A stretch of DNA of 64,000 nucleotides from CADEED01 sp043747835 (GCA_043747835.1 JAYTOK010000117.1:1-64000), one strand, 5' to 3'. Counted from the first letter of the stretch, positions 18,302 to 27,103 are shown. A program made the numbers and translations. Notes: a model not told the origin generated them from the sequence alone.

Positions 18302-18323
18302 TAATTGCTTAATTAACGAATTA
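18302..18323. promoter_or_regulatory. AT-rich 22-bp palindrome, likely operator of the ArsR-type regulator
   Basis: The sequence TAATT-gc-TTAATTAA-cg-AATTA is symmetrical except for the two inner dinucleotides. It lies 15 bases before the regulator start, in a region far richer in A and T than its surroundings. It also lies between the divergent DUF4166 operon (start 18206) and the regulator operon (start 18339), so one site could control both. Binding by the adjacent regulator is inference. Confidence 0.6.
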
Positions 18324-18338
18324 GCTAATAATGACTAA

Positions 18339-18662
18339 ATGTCCATCGACCGCATCTTCGACGCCCTGGCTTCGCGACCCCGCCGCGAGATCCTCGCGTA
18401 CCTCTCGAAAACCCCGCTGACGACGACCGAGCTCTCGGAAAAGTTCTCGATGAGCACGCCCGCGATCTCGCGCCATCTTTCGGTTCTCGAAAACGCGGGG
18501 CTCGTGCGCAGCGCGCGCGAGGGCCAGCGCGTGCTCTACGAACTCGTGCCCGACAGTCTCGTGAACACGCTCACCGGCTTCGCGTTCGAGGTGTGCCCCG
18601 TCGCGGGGCCGTTGAAGCGCGAGTCCCGCGCGCTCGCCAAGCGCCGCAAGGCGAAGGCTTGA
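18339..18662 (+). CDS. ArsR-family winged-helix transcriptional regulator
   Basis: 107 residues, nearly all a winged helix-turn-helix. Helix 3 to recognition helix: TTTELSEKFSMSTPAISRHL; then SVLENAGLVRSAREGQRVLYEL (wing). No metal-binding ELCVCDL-type motif is seen, so it is probably not a classic metal sensor; it resembles the small ArsR proteins that pair with SRPBCC-domain genes. Here a gene with an SRPBCC-like domain lies two genes downstream. A candidate operator lies just upstream. The desaturase gene begins 4 bases after its stop. Confidence 0.9.
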   Translation: MSIDRIFDALASRPRREILAYLSKTPLTTTELSEKFSMSTPAISRHLSVLENAGLVRSAREGQRVLYELVPDSLVNTLTGFAFEVCPVAGPLKRESRALAKRRKAKA

Positions 18663-18666
18663 ACTC

Positions 18667-19638
18667 ATGGACGCCGGACGCGCGCTGCCTGCGAGTCTCG
18701 CGCGTCACCGCATCCGTCATCGCGACGTCGCCGAGGTAACCCGCGGCCGCGTCGTCTTCTCTTGGAGCAAGGGACTCTGGTTTCTCGGCATGGCGTCGGC
18801 CGCCCTCGTTGGCGGCGCGCTGACGTTCACGCCCGGCGCGCTCGCGCTGTATGTCGCGACGACCGCGACCGTCCTGCTCTTCGGCCATTCGCTGGGCAGC
18901 CACCGCAAGCTCATCCACGACAGCTTTCAATGCTCGCGCTGGCTCGAGTACACGCTGGTGTACCTCGGCGTGCAGGTCGGGCTCGCGGGACCGCTCGGGC
19001 TCCTGCAGCAACACGAGCTGCGCGACTACGCGCAGCGGCTGCCGGTCTGCCACGACTACCTGCGCCACGGCCGCGAATTCTGGCGCGACGCGTGGTGGCA
19101 GCTCGTCTGCGAGCTGAAACTTTCGCGCGAGCCCGATCTCGTCCTCGAGCCGCGCATCGCGAACGACCGCTTCTATCTATTCCTGGAGCGAACCTGGATG
19201 TGGCAACACCTTCCCTGGGCGCTGCTGTTCCACGCCTGGGGCGGTTGGGGCTTCGTGTTCTGGGGAGTCTGCGCGCGCGTGACGACCGGCGTGTTCGGTC
19301 ACTGGATCATCGGCTTCCTCGCGCACAACCACGGCGAGATGCACCGCGTCGTCGACGGCGCGGCGGTGCAGGGCCGCAACGTGCGCTGGACCTCGCTGCT
19401 CACCATGGGTGAGAGCTGGCACAACAATCACCACGCATTCCCGGGGTCCGCGAAGTTGGGTCTCAATTCTGGCGAGTGGGATCCGGGCTGGTGGGTGCTG
19501 TCGGGATTGTCGCGGGTCGGGCTCGTCTGGAATCTGCGATTGCCGGAGCATCTCGCGGTGCGTCCGGAATTGCGCGAGCTGCCGGCGCCAACCGGCAAGG
19601 CCTGCCGCCTCTGTCCCGCCCGCGCCAGCACCGCATGA
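18667..19638 (+). CDS. Fatty-acid desaturase-like membrane protein with an altered second His box
   Basis: 323 residues. Hydrophobic segments lie near 38-72 and 170-225. Box 1 HSLGSH (74-79) and the final box HNNHH in ESWHNNHHAFP (about 254-259) match acyl-CoA desaturases. Where the middle HRxHH box is expected there is QQHELRDYAQR, with a further H-D pair in PVCHDYLRH. The enzyme may bind its two irons in another way, or act as a hydroxylase or desaturase of a different substrate. A C-terminal Cys pair (CRLC) is unusual. It is cotranscribed with the ArsR-type gene, and its stop overlaps the next start (ATGA). Confidence 0.82.
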   Translation: MDAGRALPASLARHRIRHRDVAEVTRGRVVFSWSKGLWFLGMASAALVGGALTFTPGALALYVATTATVLLFGHSLGSHRKLIHDSFQCSRWLEYTLVYLGVQVGLAGPLGLLQQHELRDYAQRLPVCHDYLRHGREFWRDAWWQLVCELKLSREPDLVLEPRIANDRFYLFLERTWMWQHLPWALLFHAWGGWGFVFWGVCARVTTGVFGHWIIGFLAHNHGEMHRVVDGAAVQGRNVRWTSLLTMGESWHNNHHAFPGSAKLGLNSGEWDPGWWVLSGLSRVGLVWNLRLPEHLAVRPELRELPAPTGKACRLCPARASTA

Positions 19639-20654
19639 GAAACGATCTGCCGCCCGCCGTGCTCGAGCAGTTGCGGCGCGAGCGCAGACTTCCGTACGCG
19701 GTGTTCTGGCCGGCCGTCGCGGGCGCGGTCGTCGGGCTGCTACTGCGCCTCGCCTTTCACGGCGATCCCGGCGAAGCGTATTCCGTCATGCTCGGTTCGT
19801 TCATCCTGGGTTCGCCGCTCGTCGTCGGCGTCGTCACGGTCTACCTCGCGGAGCTCGAAGAGCGGCGCACCTGGACTTACTACTTCGTCTCGCCGGTGAT
19901 CGCGACGTCGCTGTTTGTGCTCGGCACGCTGGCCATCATGATCGAAGGGCTGATCTGCGCCATCGTCATCGTGCCGCTGTTCGCGATCGTCGGCGGTCTC
20001 TCGGGGCTCGCCATGGGCGCGATCTGCCGCATGACGAACTGGCCGCGGCCGACGATCGTGAGCTGCATCGCCGTGCTGCCGTTCATCTGCGGATCGTTCG
20101 AGAACCAACTGCCGCGCGACCCTCTTGAGCGCGTGCAGGAGCGCGAGATCTTCGTCGCCGCGCCGCCGTCCGCCGTGTGGCGCGAACTCGTCGACACGCG
20201 CGACATCCGCCGCGAGGAAGTCGGCGTTGCCTGGATGTACCGCATCGGCGTGCCGGTGCCGAGCGCCGGTACGGGCGAGCTGCTCGACGGCGAACACCTG
20301 CGACACATCGCGATGGGGAAGGGCATTCGTTTCGATCAGGTCGCGACCGAGTGGCGGCCGTTCGAGCGGGTGTCCTGGGCGTATCGCTTCGCGCCCAACT
20401 CGTTCCCGGCCGGCGCGCTCGACGATCACGTGCGCATCGGCGGCGAGTACTTCGATCTCGGCGAGACGACGTACTCGCTGCGTCCCGACGGCGCCGGCAC
20501 GCGCCTTTCCGTACGTATGCGCTACCGCGTGAGCACGCACTTCAACTGGTACGCGGGTCCGGTCGCGGATTTCCTGGTCGGCGATTTCGCCGCGAGAATC
20601 CTCGATTTCTACGCGGCCCGCGCGCGCTCGCCTCAGCCGGCCGCGTCCTCGTAA
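19635..20654 (+). CDS. Membrane protein with C-terminal SRPBCC (START-like) domain
   Basis: 339 residues. The first ~150 hold four hydrophobic helices (FWPAVAGAVVGLLLRLAF, SFILGSPLVVGVVTVYL, VIATSLFVLGTLAIMI, AIVIVPLFAIVGGLSGLAM). The rest resembles a polyketide-cyclase/START-type lipid-binding domain: EREIFVAAPPSAVWRELVD, WAYRFAPNSFPAGALDDH and ETTYSLRPDGAGTRLSVRM. The start overlaps the desaturase stop, so the pair is probably coupled and may handle the same lipid. Earlier in-frame codons lie inside the desaturase gene. Its 3' end overlaps greB by 22 bases, tail to tail. Confidence 0.82.
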   Translation: MRNDLPPAVLEQLRRERRLPYAVFWPAVAGAVVGLLLRLAFHGDPGEAYSVMLGSFILGSPLVVGVVTVYLAELEERRTWTYYFVSPVIATSLFVLGTLAIMIEGLICAIVIVPLFAIVGGLSGLAMGAICRMTNWPRPTIVSCIAVLPFICGSFENQLPRDPLERVQEREIFVAAPPSAVWRELVDTRDIRREEVGVAWMYRIGVPVPSAGTGELLDGEHLRHIAMGKGIRFDQVATEWRPFERVSWAYRFAPNSFPAGALDDHVRIGGEYFDLGETTYSLRPDGAGTRLSVRMRYRVSTHFNWYAGPVADFLVGDFAARILDFYAARARSPQPAASS

Positions 20655-21142
20655 GCGATCTCGACGACGAGAAGCGTGCGCGAGCCGCCCGGCAGCTCGA
20701 CGGTCACTTCGTCGTCGAGCGCCTTGCGCATCAGCGCGCGCGCGAGTGGCGCGTCCATGCTGATGTAGCCCGGCGCCATGTCGAACTCGTCCGGACCCAC
20801 GATGCGATGCCGCACCTGTTTGCCCGCGTCATCCTCGAGCGTGACCCAAGCGCCGAAGAACACACGCCGAAGGTCGCTCGGCGCCTTGTCGACGATCGTC
20901 ATTCCATCGAGTCTCTTGCGCAGAAAACGCACGCGCCGGTCGATCTCGCGCAGCCGTTTTTTCCCATAGGTGTACTCGGCGTTTTCCGAGCGATCGCCCT
21001 GCGCCGCGGCCTCGGAAACCGCCTGGGTGACGCGCGGCCTCTCTACTCTCCATAGCTCGTCCAGCTCCTGTTTCAGGCGCGCAGCTCCCGTTGGCGTTAT
21101 GAATTGCGATCCGGGTTTCTCTGGTGTGCGATAACGAATCAC
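20633..21142 (-). CDS. greB: Transcription elongation factor GreB
   Basis: 169 residues. The N-terminal coiled coil has the conserved acidic-tip region and the GreB signature GDRSENAEYTYGKKRLREID, followed by RRVRFLRKRLD. The C-terminal FKBP-like domain includes RRVFFGAWVTLEDD, DEFDMAPGYISMDAPLARAL and the basic end. It stimulates the RNA polymerase to cut backtracked transcripts. Length and motifs are normal. The gene is divergent from a small unknown gene at 21252. Confidence 0.95.
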   Translation of the reverse strand: MIRYRTPEKPGSQFITPTGAARLKQELDELWRVERPRVTQAVSEAAAQGDRSENAEYTYGKKRLREIDRRVRFLRKRLDGMTIVDKAPSDLRRVFFGAWVTLEDDAGKQVRHRIVGPDEFDMAPGYISMDAPLARALMRKALDDEVTVELPGGSRTLLVVEIAYEDAAG

Positions 21143-21251
21143 GGGTCTTGAATCACTATGTGATGCGGGTCTCAGTCAGATCTGGGCGGGCCAAGGTGAA
21201 CCGTGCAACGGCTCACAGCCGATTCGGGGGGCGCAATTTACGCTGTCTCCC

Positions 21252-21446
21252 ATGGCAGCCCGCTACTACACGCACTTTGTCACGAGCGCAGAGCCCGCGC
21301 ACTCGAGCGAATGGAGCGGGGTCATCGAGCTGACGCATCCGCTCGGCGAACGCAAGGATTCGAAGGAATTGCGCCGGTTACTGGCCGCGAACTTCGAGAT
21401 CGACGCCGAGGACATCAAGATTTTGCAAGTCGCCAGGTTGCACTGA
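21252..21446 (+). CDS. Small protein of unknown function
   Basis: 64 residues: MAARYYTHFVTSAEPAHS, then an SGVIELTHPLGERKDSKELR core and a C-terminal FEIDAEDIKILQVARLH. No signal or membrane segment. It looks like a compact alpha/beta protein. No strong ribosome site is visible, so the start is not certain. A rho-independent terminator follows at 21513. I do not recognise the family. Confidence 0.55.
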   Translation: MAARYYTHFVTSAEPAHSSEWSGVIELTHPLGERKDSKELRRLLAANFEIDAEDIKILQVARLH

Positions 21447-21512
21447 ATCGGCGACGAACCGCCCCGAATCCCCTAGCGGACTTCTTTCCCTTCATCGAAA
21501 GTCCGCCTTCTC

Positions 21513-21546
21513 AAGCCCCAGGCCCCAAAAGCCCGGGGCTTTTTTT
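21513..21546 (+). terminator. Rho-independent terminator
   Basis: The stem AAGCCCC (21513-21519) pairs with GGGGCTT (21535-21541) around a GC-rich loop and runs straight into a T-tract. It ends the small gene at 21252 and insulates the M13 peptidase gene. A second hairpin, GCGGACTT...AAGTCCGC (about 21476-21506), lies just before it. TATACT at 21546-21551 may be the -10 box of the peptidase promoter. Confidence 0.75.
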
Positions 21547-21581
21547 ATACTCGGCCTCAAACAACTCGCCGGGGTAATTCC

Positions 21582-23630
21582 ATGCATCGTTTTATCGTCT
21601 TCACGGCCGCCGTGCTGACCGCCTGCGCTTCCGCTCCGCCGCCGCCGCCGTCGATCCCGATTCCGCCTCCCGCCCCGCCGCTCAAGTCCGGACTCGATCT
21701 GTCGGGTTTCGATCGCAGCGTCCGTCCGCAGGACGATCTCTACCGCTTCGTCGGCGGCACGTGGCTCGCGAAAACCGAGATCCCCGCGGATCGTTCGAAC
21801 TACGGTTCCTTCATCATCCTCGACGACCAGGCGCAGGAAGAGGTGCGGGCGCTGATCGCCGCCGCTGCCGAACAACCGGATCGCGCGCCGGGTTCGGACG
21901 CGCAGAAGGTCGGCGACTTCTATCGCTCGTACATGGACAGCGCTCGACTGGAAAGTCTGGGTCTGACGCCGCTGCGCGCCGAGCTCGCGCGCATCGACGC
22001 GATCGCGACAACGCGGGACGTCGCGCGTTACATCGGCTATTCGCAACGCGTCGGCTTCTCGCAGCCGTTCGCGTGGTTCTCGACGCCGGACAACATGAAC
22101 TCGCAGGTCTACATCGCCTCGACCGCGCAGCGCGGGCTCACGATGCCGGATCGCGACTACTACCTGTCGCCCGATGCGAAGTACGCCGAGTTCCGCGCGA
22201 AGTTCGCGGTCTACGTGGAGCGGATGCTCGCGCTCGCCGGTGTGCGCGATGCGCACTCCGCCGCCGCGCGCATCGCCGCGCTCGAAACGCGGCTCGCGAA
22301 CTACCAGTGGACGAAGGTGCAGTTGCGCGACCCGGTGAAGACTTACAACCCGATGTCACTGCCCGAGTACCAGCAGCTCGCGCCCGGCTTCGATTGGATC
22401 GCGTTCTTCGAGGGACTGAACGCGCCCGTGCAGAAGATGGACGTGAGTCAGCCGTCGTTCGTGAAGGGCGTCGGCCAGCTCGTGAAGACCGTGCCGGTCG
22501 CCGACTGGCGCGCATACTTCAAGTTCCAGTTGCTCGACGACTTCGCGCCGGTGCTGACCGCGCAGTTCGCCGATCTCGAGTTCGACTTCCACCAGCGCAC
22601 GCTGAACGGCGTGCCCGAACCGCGGCCACGCTGGCGGCGCGCCGTCGACGCGATGGATTCCAGCATGGGCGAGCTCGTCGGCAGGATGTTCGTCGAGGCG
22701 CACTTCGGCGCCGAAGCGAAGCGCCGCATGATCGGGCTCGTCGGCAATCTGCTGCAGGCATTCGACAAGTCGATCGACGGTCTCGAGTGGATGAGCGCCG
22801 CGACGCGCGCCGAGGCCAAGACGAAGCTGTCCAAGATCACCGTGAAGATCGGCTACCCCGACAAGTGGCGGGATTACTCTTCGTACCAGGTGCGCGCGGA
22901 CGACCTCGTCGGCAACATGCTGCGTGGCGCGGAGTTTCAAACCAACCGCTACATCGCGCGCGCCGGCGGCCCCGTCGACAAGGGCGAGTGGTACATGACG
23001 CCACAGACTGTGAATGCGTATTACAGCCCGTCGACGAACGAGATCACGTTCCCCGCGGCGATCCTGCGCCCGCCGTTCTTCGACATGACCGCCGATGACG
23101 CGGTGAACTACGGCGGCATCGGCTCCGTGATCGGTCACGAGATCAGCCACGGCTTCGACGACTCCGGCCGGCAGTTCGATGGCGATGGAAACCTGCGCGA
23201 CTGGTGGGCGCCCGAGGATGGCGCGAAGTTCAAGGAGCGCGCGGCCCAGCTCGTCAAACAGTTCTCGGGCTACAAGGTCCTCGACGATCGCCCGCTCAAC
23301 GGCGAGCTCACGCTGGGCGAGAACATCGGCGACCTGTCGGGTCTCGCGGTCGCGTTCAAGGCCTACAAGCTCTCGCTCGAGGGCAAGCTGGCACCGGAGA
23401 TCGACGGTTTCACCGGCGACCAGCGCTTCTTCCTGGGCTGGGCGCAGGTCTGGCGCCGCAAGTATCGCGATCAGGAGCTGTTGAAGCGTCTGGTGACCGA
23501 CCCGCACAGCTTCAGCGAGTTTCGTACGAATGGACCGACAATCAATATCGACGGCTTCTACGATGCGTTTGACGTGAAACCCGGCGATCGCATGTATCGC
23601 CCGGCGGCCGAGCGCGTCAGAATCTGGTGA
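21582..23630 (+). CDS. M13 family zinc metallopeptidase (neprilysin/PepO type)
   Basis: 682 residues. It begins with a lipoprotein-like signal (lipobox VLTAC) and a Pro-rich linker, then SGFDRSVRPQDDLYRFVGG, typical of M13. The zinc site is HEISH (His519, His523), with the third ligand Glu580 in ENIGDLSGLAVA. INFNS-type substrate strand NAYYSPSTNEITFPA precedes it, and the C-terminal end VKPGDRMYRPAAERVRIW matches the family. It should cut small peptides in the periplasm while anchored to a membrane. The LemA gene follows 17 bases later. Confidence 0.94.
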   Translation: MHRFIVFTAAVLTACASAPPPPPSIPIPPPAPPLKSGLDLSGFDRSVRPQDDLYRFVGGTWLAKTEIPADRSNYGSFIILDDQAQEEVRALIAAAAEQPDRAPGSDAQKVGDFYRSYMDSARLESLGLTPLRAELARIDAIATTRDVARYIGYSQRVGFSQPFAWFSTPDNMNSQVYIASTAQRGLTMPDRDYYLSPDAKYAEFRAKFAVYVERMLALAGVRDAHSAAARIAALETRLANYQWTKVQLRDPVKTYNPMSLPEYQQLAPGFDWIAFFEGLNAPVQKMDVSQPSFVKGVGQLVKTVPVADWRAYFKFQLLDDFAPVLTAQFADLEFDFHQRTLNGVPEPRPRWRRAVDAMDSSMGELVGRMFVEAHFGAEAKRRMIGLVGNLLQAFDKSIDGLEWMSAATRAEAKTKLSKITVKIGYPDKWRDYSSYQVRADDLVGNMLRGAEFQTNRYIARAGGPVDKGEWYMTPQTVNAYYSPSTNEITFPAAILRPPFFDMTADDAVNYGGIGSVIGHEISHGFDDSGRQFDGDGNLRDWWAPEDGAKFKERAAQLVKQFSGYKVLDDRPLNGELTLGENIGDLSGLAVAFKAYKLSLEGKLAPEIDGFTGDQRFFLGWAQVWRRKYRDQELLKRLVTDPHSFSEFRTNGPTINIDGFYDAFDVKPGDRMYRPAAERVRIW

Positions 23631-23647
23631 CCCTGCGGAGAACCTCC

Positions 23648-24328
23648 ATGCGCAAGTTTTCGATTCCGTACACGACGATCATGATCGCGCTCGTCGCAGC
23701 GTTCAGCGTCTCCGGCTGCGGCTACAACAAGCTGCAGGGTCAGGACGAGGCGGTGAAAGCCGCATGGTCCGAGGTCGTGAACCAGTATCAGCGGCGCGCC
23801 GACCTGATCCCCAATCTCGTCGCGACCGTGCGCGGCTTCGCCACGCAGGAAGAGCGCGTGCTCGTGGGAGTGACGGAGGCGCGTGCGCGCGCAACCTCGA
23901 TCCAGCTCACGCCCGAGCTGCTCGCCGATCCTGAAGCGTTCAAGAAATTCCAGGCCGCGCAGGGTGAGCTCACGCAGGCGCTCAAGAGCCTGATCGCGGT
24001 CACCGAGAACTACCCGGACCTCAAGTCGGATGCGAACTTCCGCGACCTGCAGGTCCAGCTCGAGGGCACGGAGAACCGCGTCACCGTGGCGCGCAACCGC
24101 TACATCGACTCCGTCCGTGCGTACAACGTCACCGTGCGCGAGTTTCCGACGAACCTCACCGCTGGCTGGTTCGATTTCGAAGTGAAGCCTAACTTCTCCG
24201 TGGAGAACGAGGCCGCGATCTCGACCGCGCCGCAAGTGTCGTTCGAAGGCGCCACGCCGGCAGCTCCCGCGGTGCCCGCGGCGCCGGCCGAGCCCGCGGC
24301 AACGACGGCGCCCGCGCCCGTGAACTGA
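23648..24328 (+). CDS. lemA: LemA family protein
   Basis: 226 residues. An N-terminal hydrophobic segment ends in a lipobox-like VSGCG, then the family signature EVVNQYQRRADLIPNLVATVRGFATQEE, ENYPDLKSDANFRDLQVQLEGTENR and VRAYNVTVREFPTNL, split into several helices. The C-terminus is an Ala/Pro-rich tail. LemA proteins are helical envelope proteins of unclear role, usually next to TPM-domain genes, as here. I chose the ATG at 23648 with GGAG about 12 bases upstream. Confidence 0.93.
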   Translation: MRKFSIPYTTIMIALVAAFSVSGCGYNKLQGQDEAVKAAWSEVVNQYQRRADLIPNLVATVRGFATQEERVLVGVTEARARATSIQLTPELLADPEAFKKFQAAQGELTQALKSLIAVTENYPDLKSDANFRDLQVQLEGTENRVTVARNRYIDSVRAYNVTVREFPTNLTAGWFDFEVKPNFSVENEAAISTAPQVSFEGATPAAPAVPAAPAEPAATTAPAPVN

Positions 24329-24329
24329 C

Positions 24330-25208
24330 GTGAAACTCGCGGGCCGCGCGCTCGTTTCGTTCGCGTTTGCAACGATCGCGTTGGTCGCGAGTTTCGCTGC
24401 CCAGGCGCAAGCGCCGCTGCCGAAGTTCGAGGCGTACGTCACCGACCTCACCGGTACGTTGACCGCTGCCCAGCAGGCGTCGCTCGAAGAAAAGCTCACG
24501 GCGTTCCAGAAGCGCAAGGGTGCGCAGATCGCGGTGTTGATCCTGCCGACGACGGAACCCGAGGAGATCGCGCAGTTCGGAGTGCGGCTCGCGGAGGCCT
24601 GGAAGGTCGGGCGCAAGGGCGTCGACGACGGCGCGATCCTGATCGTCGCGAAGGACGACCGCGAGCTGCGCATCGAGACGCAATACGGCCTCGAGGGTGC
24701 GCTCAGCGACGCACTCGCGGGCCGCATCATCAACGACACGATCGTGCCGTTGTTCAAGCAGGGCGATTTTTATGGCGGCGTGAACGCTGGCGTCGATCAG
24801 ATGATCCGTGTCGTCGATGGCGAGCCACTGCCCGCGGCGGATCCGGCGTGGAAACCCGGCGGCGCCATGCCGTCGCTGCCAGTCCTGCTGTTCGCGGGCT
24901 TCGCGTTCGCGAGCGTATTGCGATCGCTGATCGGGCGCGGCCCGGCCGCGCTGCTCGCCGGTGTGGGCGGCGGCGGCATCGCGTGGTGGCTCACTTCGAA
25001 GTTGCTGTTCGCGGGTGCTGTCGGTGTTGGCGCTTTCCTGGTGGTACTGCTGATGGGCTTCGGCGGAGGTTTCGGCGGCGGCCGGGGAGGGCGCGTGTTC
25101 CGCGACATCGGCCGGGGCGGCTTCGGCGGTGGAGGATTCGGAGGCGGTGGTTTCGGCGGCGGCATGGGCGGGCGCGGCGGAGGCGGCGGCGCGTCCGGCC
25201 GCTGGTAG
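24330..25208 (+). CDS. TPM-domain membrane protein with Gly-rich tail
   Basis: 292 residues with a GTG start one base after the lemA stop. A signal peptide (ALVSFAFATIALVASFAAQAQA) precedes a TPM domain: TDLTGTLTAAQQASLEEKL, GAQIAVLILPTTEPEEIAQFG, WKVGRKGVDDGAILIVAKDD and RELRIETQYGLEGALSDALA. Two transmembrane helices follow near residues 190-245, then a tail of Phe-Gly-Gly repeats. This is the usual TPM/YgcG type, in an operon with LemA and a second TPM gene. Confidence 0.92.
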   Translation: MKLAGRALVSFAFATIALVASFAAQAQAPLPKFEAYVTDLTGTLTAAQQASLEEKLTAFQKRKGAQIAVLILPTTEPEEIAQFGVRLAEAWKVGRKGVDDGAILIVAKDDRELRIETQYGLEGALSDALAGRIINDTIVPLFKQGDFYGGVNAGVDQMIRVVDGEPLPAADPAWKPGGAMPSLPVLLFAGFAFASVLRSLIGRGPAALLAGVGGGGIAWWLTSKLLFAGAVGVGAFLVVLLMGFGGGFGGGRGGRVFRDIGRGGFGGGGFGGGGFGGGMGGRGGGGGASGRW

Positions 25209-25215
25209 TTAGGGA

Positions 25216-25713
25216 ATGGAAATCCGGCGGCTCCTGCGGCACTTGTTCGCGACGCGCATCGGCACGCGCCTGCGATTTTCCGACGCCGTCGATTCGGACA
25301 TCGAGGCCGCAATCCGTGCGGCCGAGTCGCGCACGAGCGGCGAGATCCGCTTCGTGATCGAAACCGCGCTCGACGTGCCGCAGTTGTGGGCGGGATTGAG
25401 CCCGCGAGAGCGCGCGGTCCAGGTTTTCGCCGAATTTCGTGTCTGGGACACTGAACTGCGGAACGGCGTGCTCATCTATGTATTGGCGGCTGACCGCGAC
25501 GTCGAGATCGTCGCGGACCGCGCGGCCGCGGCGCGAGTCGCGCCCGCGGACTGGGAGCATGCGGCGCGGAAGATGGAAGAACACTTCCGCGCGCGGCGCT
25601 TCCGCGACGGCGCCGTGGCCGGCGTCGCGGCCGTCGCCGGGTTGTTAGAGGCGCATTTCCCGGCGCGTGCGGCCGAGCGCAACGAACTGTCGAATCAGCC
25701 CTCGCTGCTTTGA
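25216..25713 (+). CDS. TPM-domain protein, short form
   Basis: 165 residues, the small cytoplasmic-facing TPM variant: AIRAAESRTSGEIRFVIETA, ERAVQVFAEFRVWDTELRNG, GVLIYVLAADRDVEIVADRA and MEEHFRARRFRDGAVAGVAA. No clear signal peptide. It is the third gene of the LemA-TPM-TPM operon (7-base gap). Function of the pair is not settled in the family; a role in envelope homeostasis is often proposed. Confidence 0.9.
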   Translation: MEIRRLLRHLFATRIGTRLRFSDAVDSDIEAAIRAAESRTSGEIRFVIETALDVPQLWAGLSPRERAVQVFAEFRVWDTELRNGVLIYVLAADRDVEIVADRAAAARVAPADWEHAARKMEEHFRARRFRDGAVAGVAAVAGLLEAHFPARAAERNELSNQPSLL

Positions 25714-25802
25714 AGCCTTTCCCGTAGCCCCTTTTCCTGAAGCCTCTTGTTGTAGCAAATGGCCGACATCCCGGAACCACCATGCAATGTCATACTCGGG
25801 TC

Positions 25803-27023
25803 ATGAAGACCACCTCCGCGCTGCGGCTTTTCACCGCGTCTCTCGTCGGCGTTGCGTTGCTTGCCGGTTGCTCTCTGTTCGGCGATGGACCTCGCTGGGG
25901 TTCGAAGAAGGACGCCGACAAGTCTGGCCCCGCGGTTCCAGCTATCCCTGAGCCCGTGCCGACGCACGCCTTCGAGATCCTGCCGACCACCGACATCGTC
26001 GGCGTCGTGCAGAAAACCACCGCGACGAAGGAAGACACGCTCACCGACATCGCGCGGCGTTTCAACATCGGCTATGAAGAGATCGTGCGCGCGAATCCTG
26101 GCGTGGATCCGTGGCTGCCGGGCGAAGGCAAGGAAATCGTGATCCCGTCGCAGTTCGTGCTGCCGAACGCGCCGCGCGAAGGCATCGTCATCAACGCCGC
26201 CGCGATGCGCCTCTTTTACTACCCGAAGGCGAAGAAGGGCGAGAAGCAGTTCGTGCACACGTACCCCATCGGCATCGGCAAGGTGGGCTGGAAGACGCCG
26301 GAGGGCACTACGACGCTCGTGCGCCGGAAGAAAGATCCCGAGTGGCGTCCGACCGCGTCGATCATCCGGGAGCATCTGAAAGAGCGCGGCGAGAAACTGG
26401 AAACCGTCGTGAAGGCCGGACCCGACAATCCGCTCGGCCGTCACGCGTTTTATCTCGGCTGGCCGACGTACATGATTCACGGCACGAACAAGCCTGCGGG
26501 CGTGGGTCTGCGTTCGAGCCACGGCTGCATCCGACTCTATCCGGAAGACATCGCGGCGCTGTTCGAGAGCGCGCCGATCGGTACGCCGGTGCGTGTCGTG
26601 AACCAGCCGTTCCTGTTCGGCTGGCATGACGGCGCGCTGCACATCCAGGCGTTCGACGTTCTCGAAGACGATGCGCGCGACTGGAAAAAGGCGCAGGCCA
26701 AGCTGCTCAACAAGGCGATGGCCGAGCGCATCCAGAAGGAGCTGCAGGCGCGCAAGGAAAAGATCGACTGGGATGCCGTCGCGAAACTCACGCATGAGCC
26801 GCGCGGCATTCCGGTGTCGGTGACCGGCGGACCGGACCAGCTCGATGCGATCGTGGCGAGCTCCCCGATCGTGCAGAACAAGGTCGCGCCCGGCGCGACG
26901 TGGGACGGCATCTCCGACCTTCCCGTGGACGAGGCGACCTTCCAGGAACTCGTCGAGGATCGCGAGCCTTCCGTGGAATCTGCCGCGGCGGCCGCAGCGC
27001 CGGCGAACTCGACGAAGAATTAG
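25803..27023 (+). CDS. LysM and L,D-transpeptidase (YkuD) lipoprotein
   Basis: 406 residues. A lipoprotein signal (VALLAGC) is followed by a LysM-like segment, DTLTDIARRFNIGYEEIVRA, that binds peptidoglycan. Then comes a YkuD domain with the catalytic motif HGTNKPAGVG...SSHGCIRLYPEDI (His about 224, Cys242). The C-terminal ~130 residues are an extra helical part. The enzyme forms meso-DAP cross-links or attaches protein to peptidoglycan. The start is the ATG at 25803; an upstream Met at 25782 would break the signal. The stop is followed at once by a directly repeated GGGTCAGGCC element. Confidence 0.93.
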   Translation: MKTTSALRLFTASLVGVALLAGCSLFGDGPRWGSKKDADKSGPAVPAIPEPVPTHAFEILPTTDIVGVVQKTTATKEDTLTDIARRFNIGYEEIVRANPGVDPWLPGEGKEIVIPSQFVLPNAPREGIVINAAAMRLFYYPKAKKGEKQFVHTYPIGIGKVGWKTPEGTTTLVRRKKDPEWRPTASIIREHLKERGEKLETVVKAGPDNPLGRHAFYLGWPTYMIHGTNKPAGVGLRSSHGCIRLYPEDIAALFESAPIGTPVRVVNQPFLFGWHDGALHIQAFDVLEDDARDWKKAQAKLLNKAMAERIQKELQARKEKIDWDAVAKLTHEPRGIPVSVTGGPDQLDAIVASSPIVQNKVAPGATWDGISDLPVDEATFQELVEDREPSVESAAAAAAPANSTKN

Positions 27024-27063
27024 GGGTCAGGCCCCAATATCGTAAACAGGGCCAGGCCCCATT
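27024..27063. repeat. Direct repeat of GGGTCAGGCCCCAAT-like units after a stop codon
   Basis: Two 15-base units, 27024-27038 and 27049-27063, match at 13 of 15 positions. The first starts at the base after the TAG of the YkuD gene. The same unit, with one change, follows the TAG of the gene ending at 48164. It is one of the stop-adjacent repeat elements of this window. Confidence 0.8.
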
Positions 27064-27103
27064 CTCGGCGCGAGTTTCGTCGCCTCCGAATTGCGCCGGG
27101 GCG

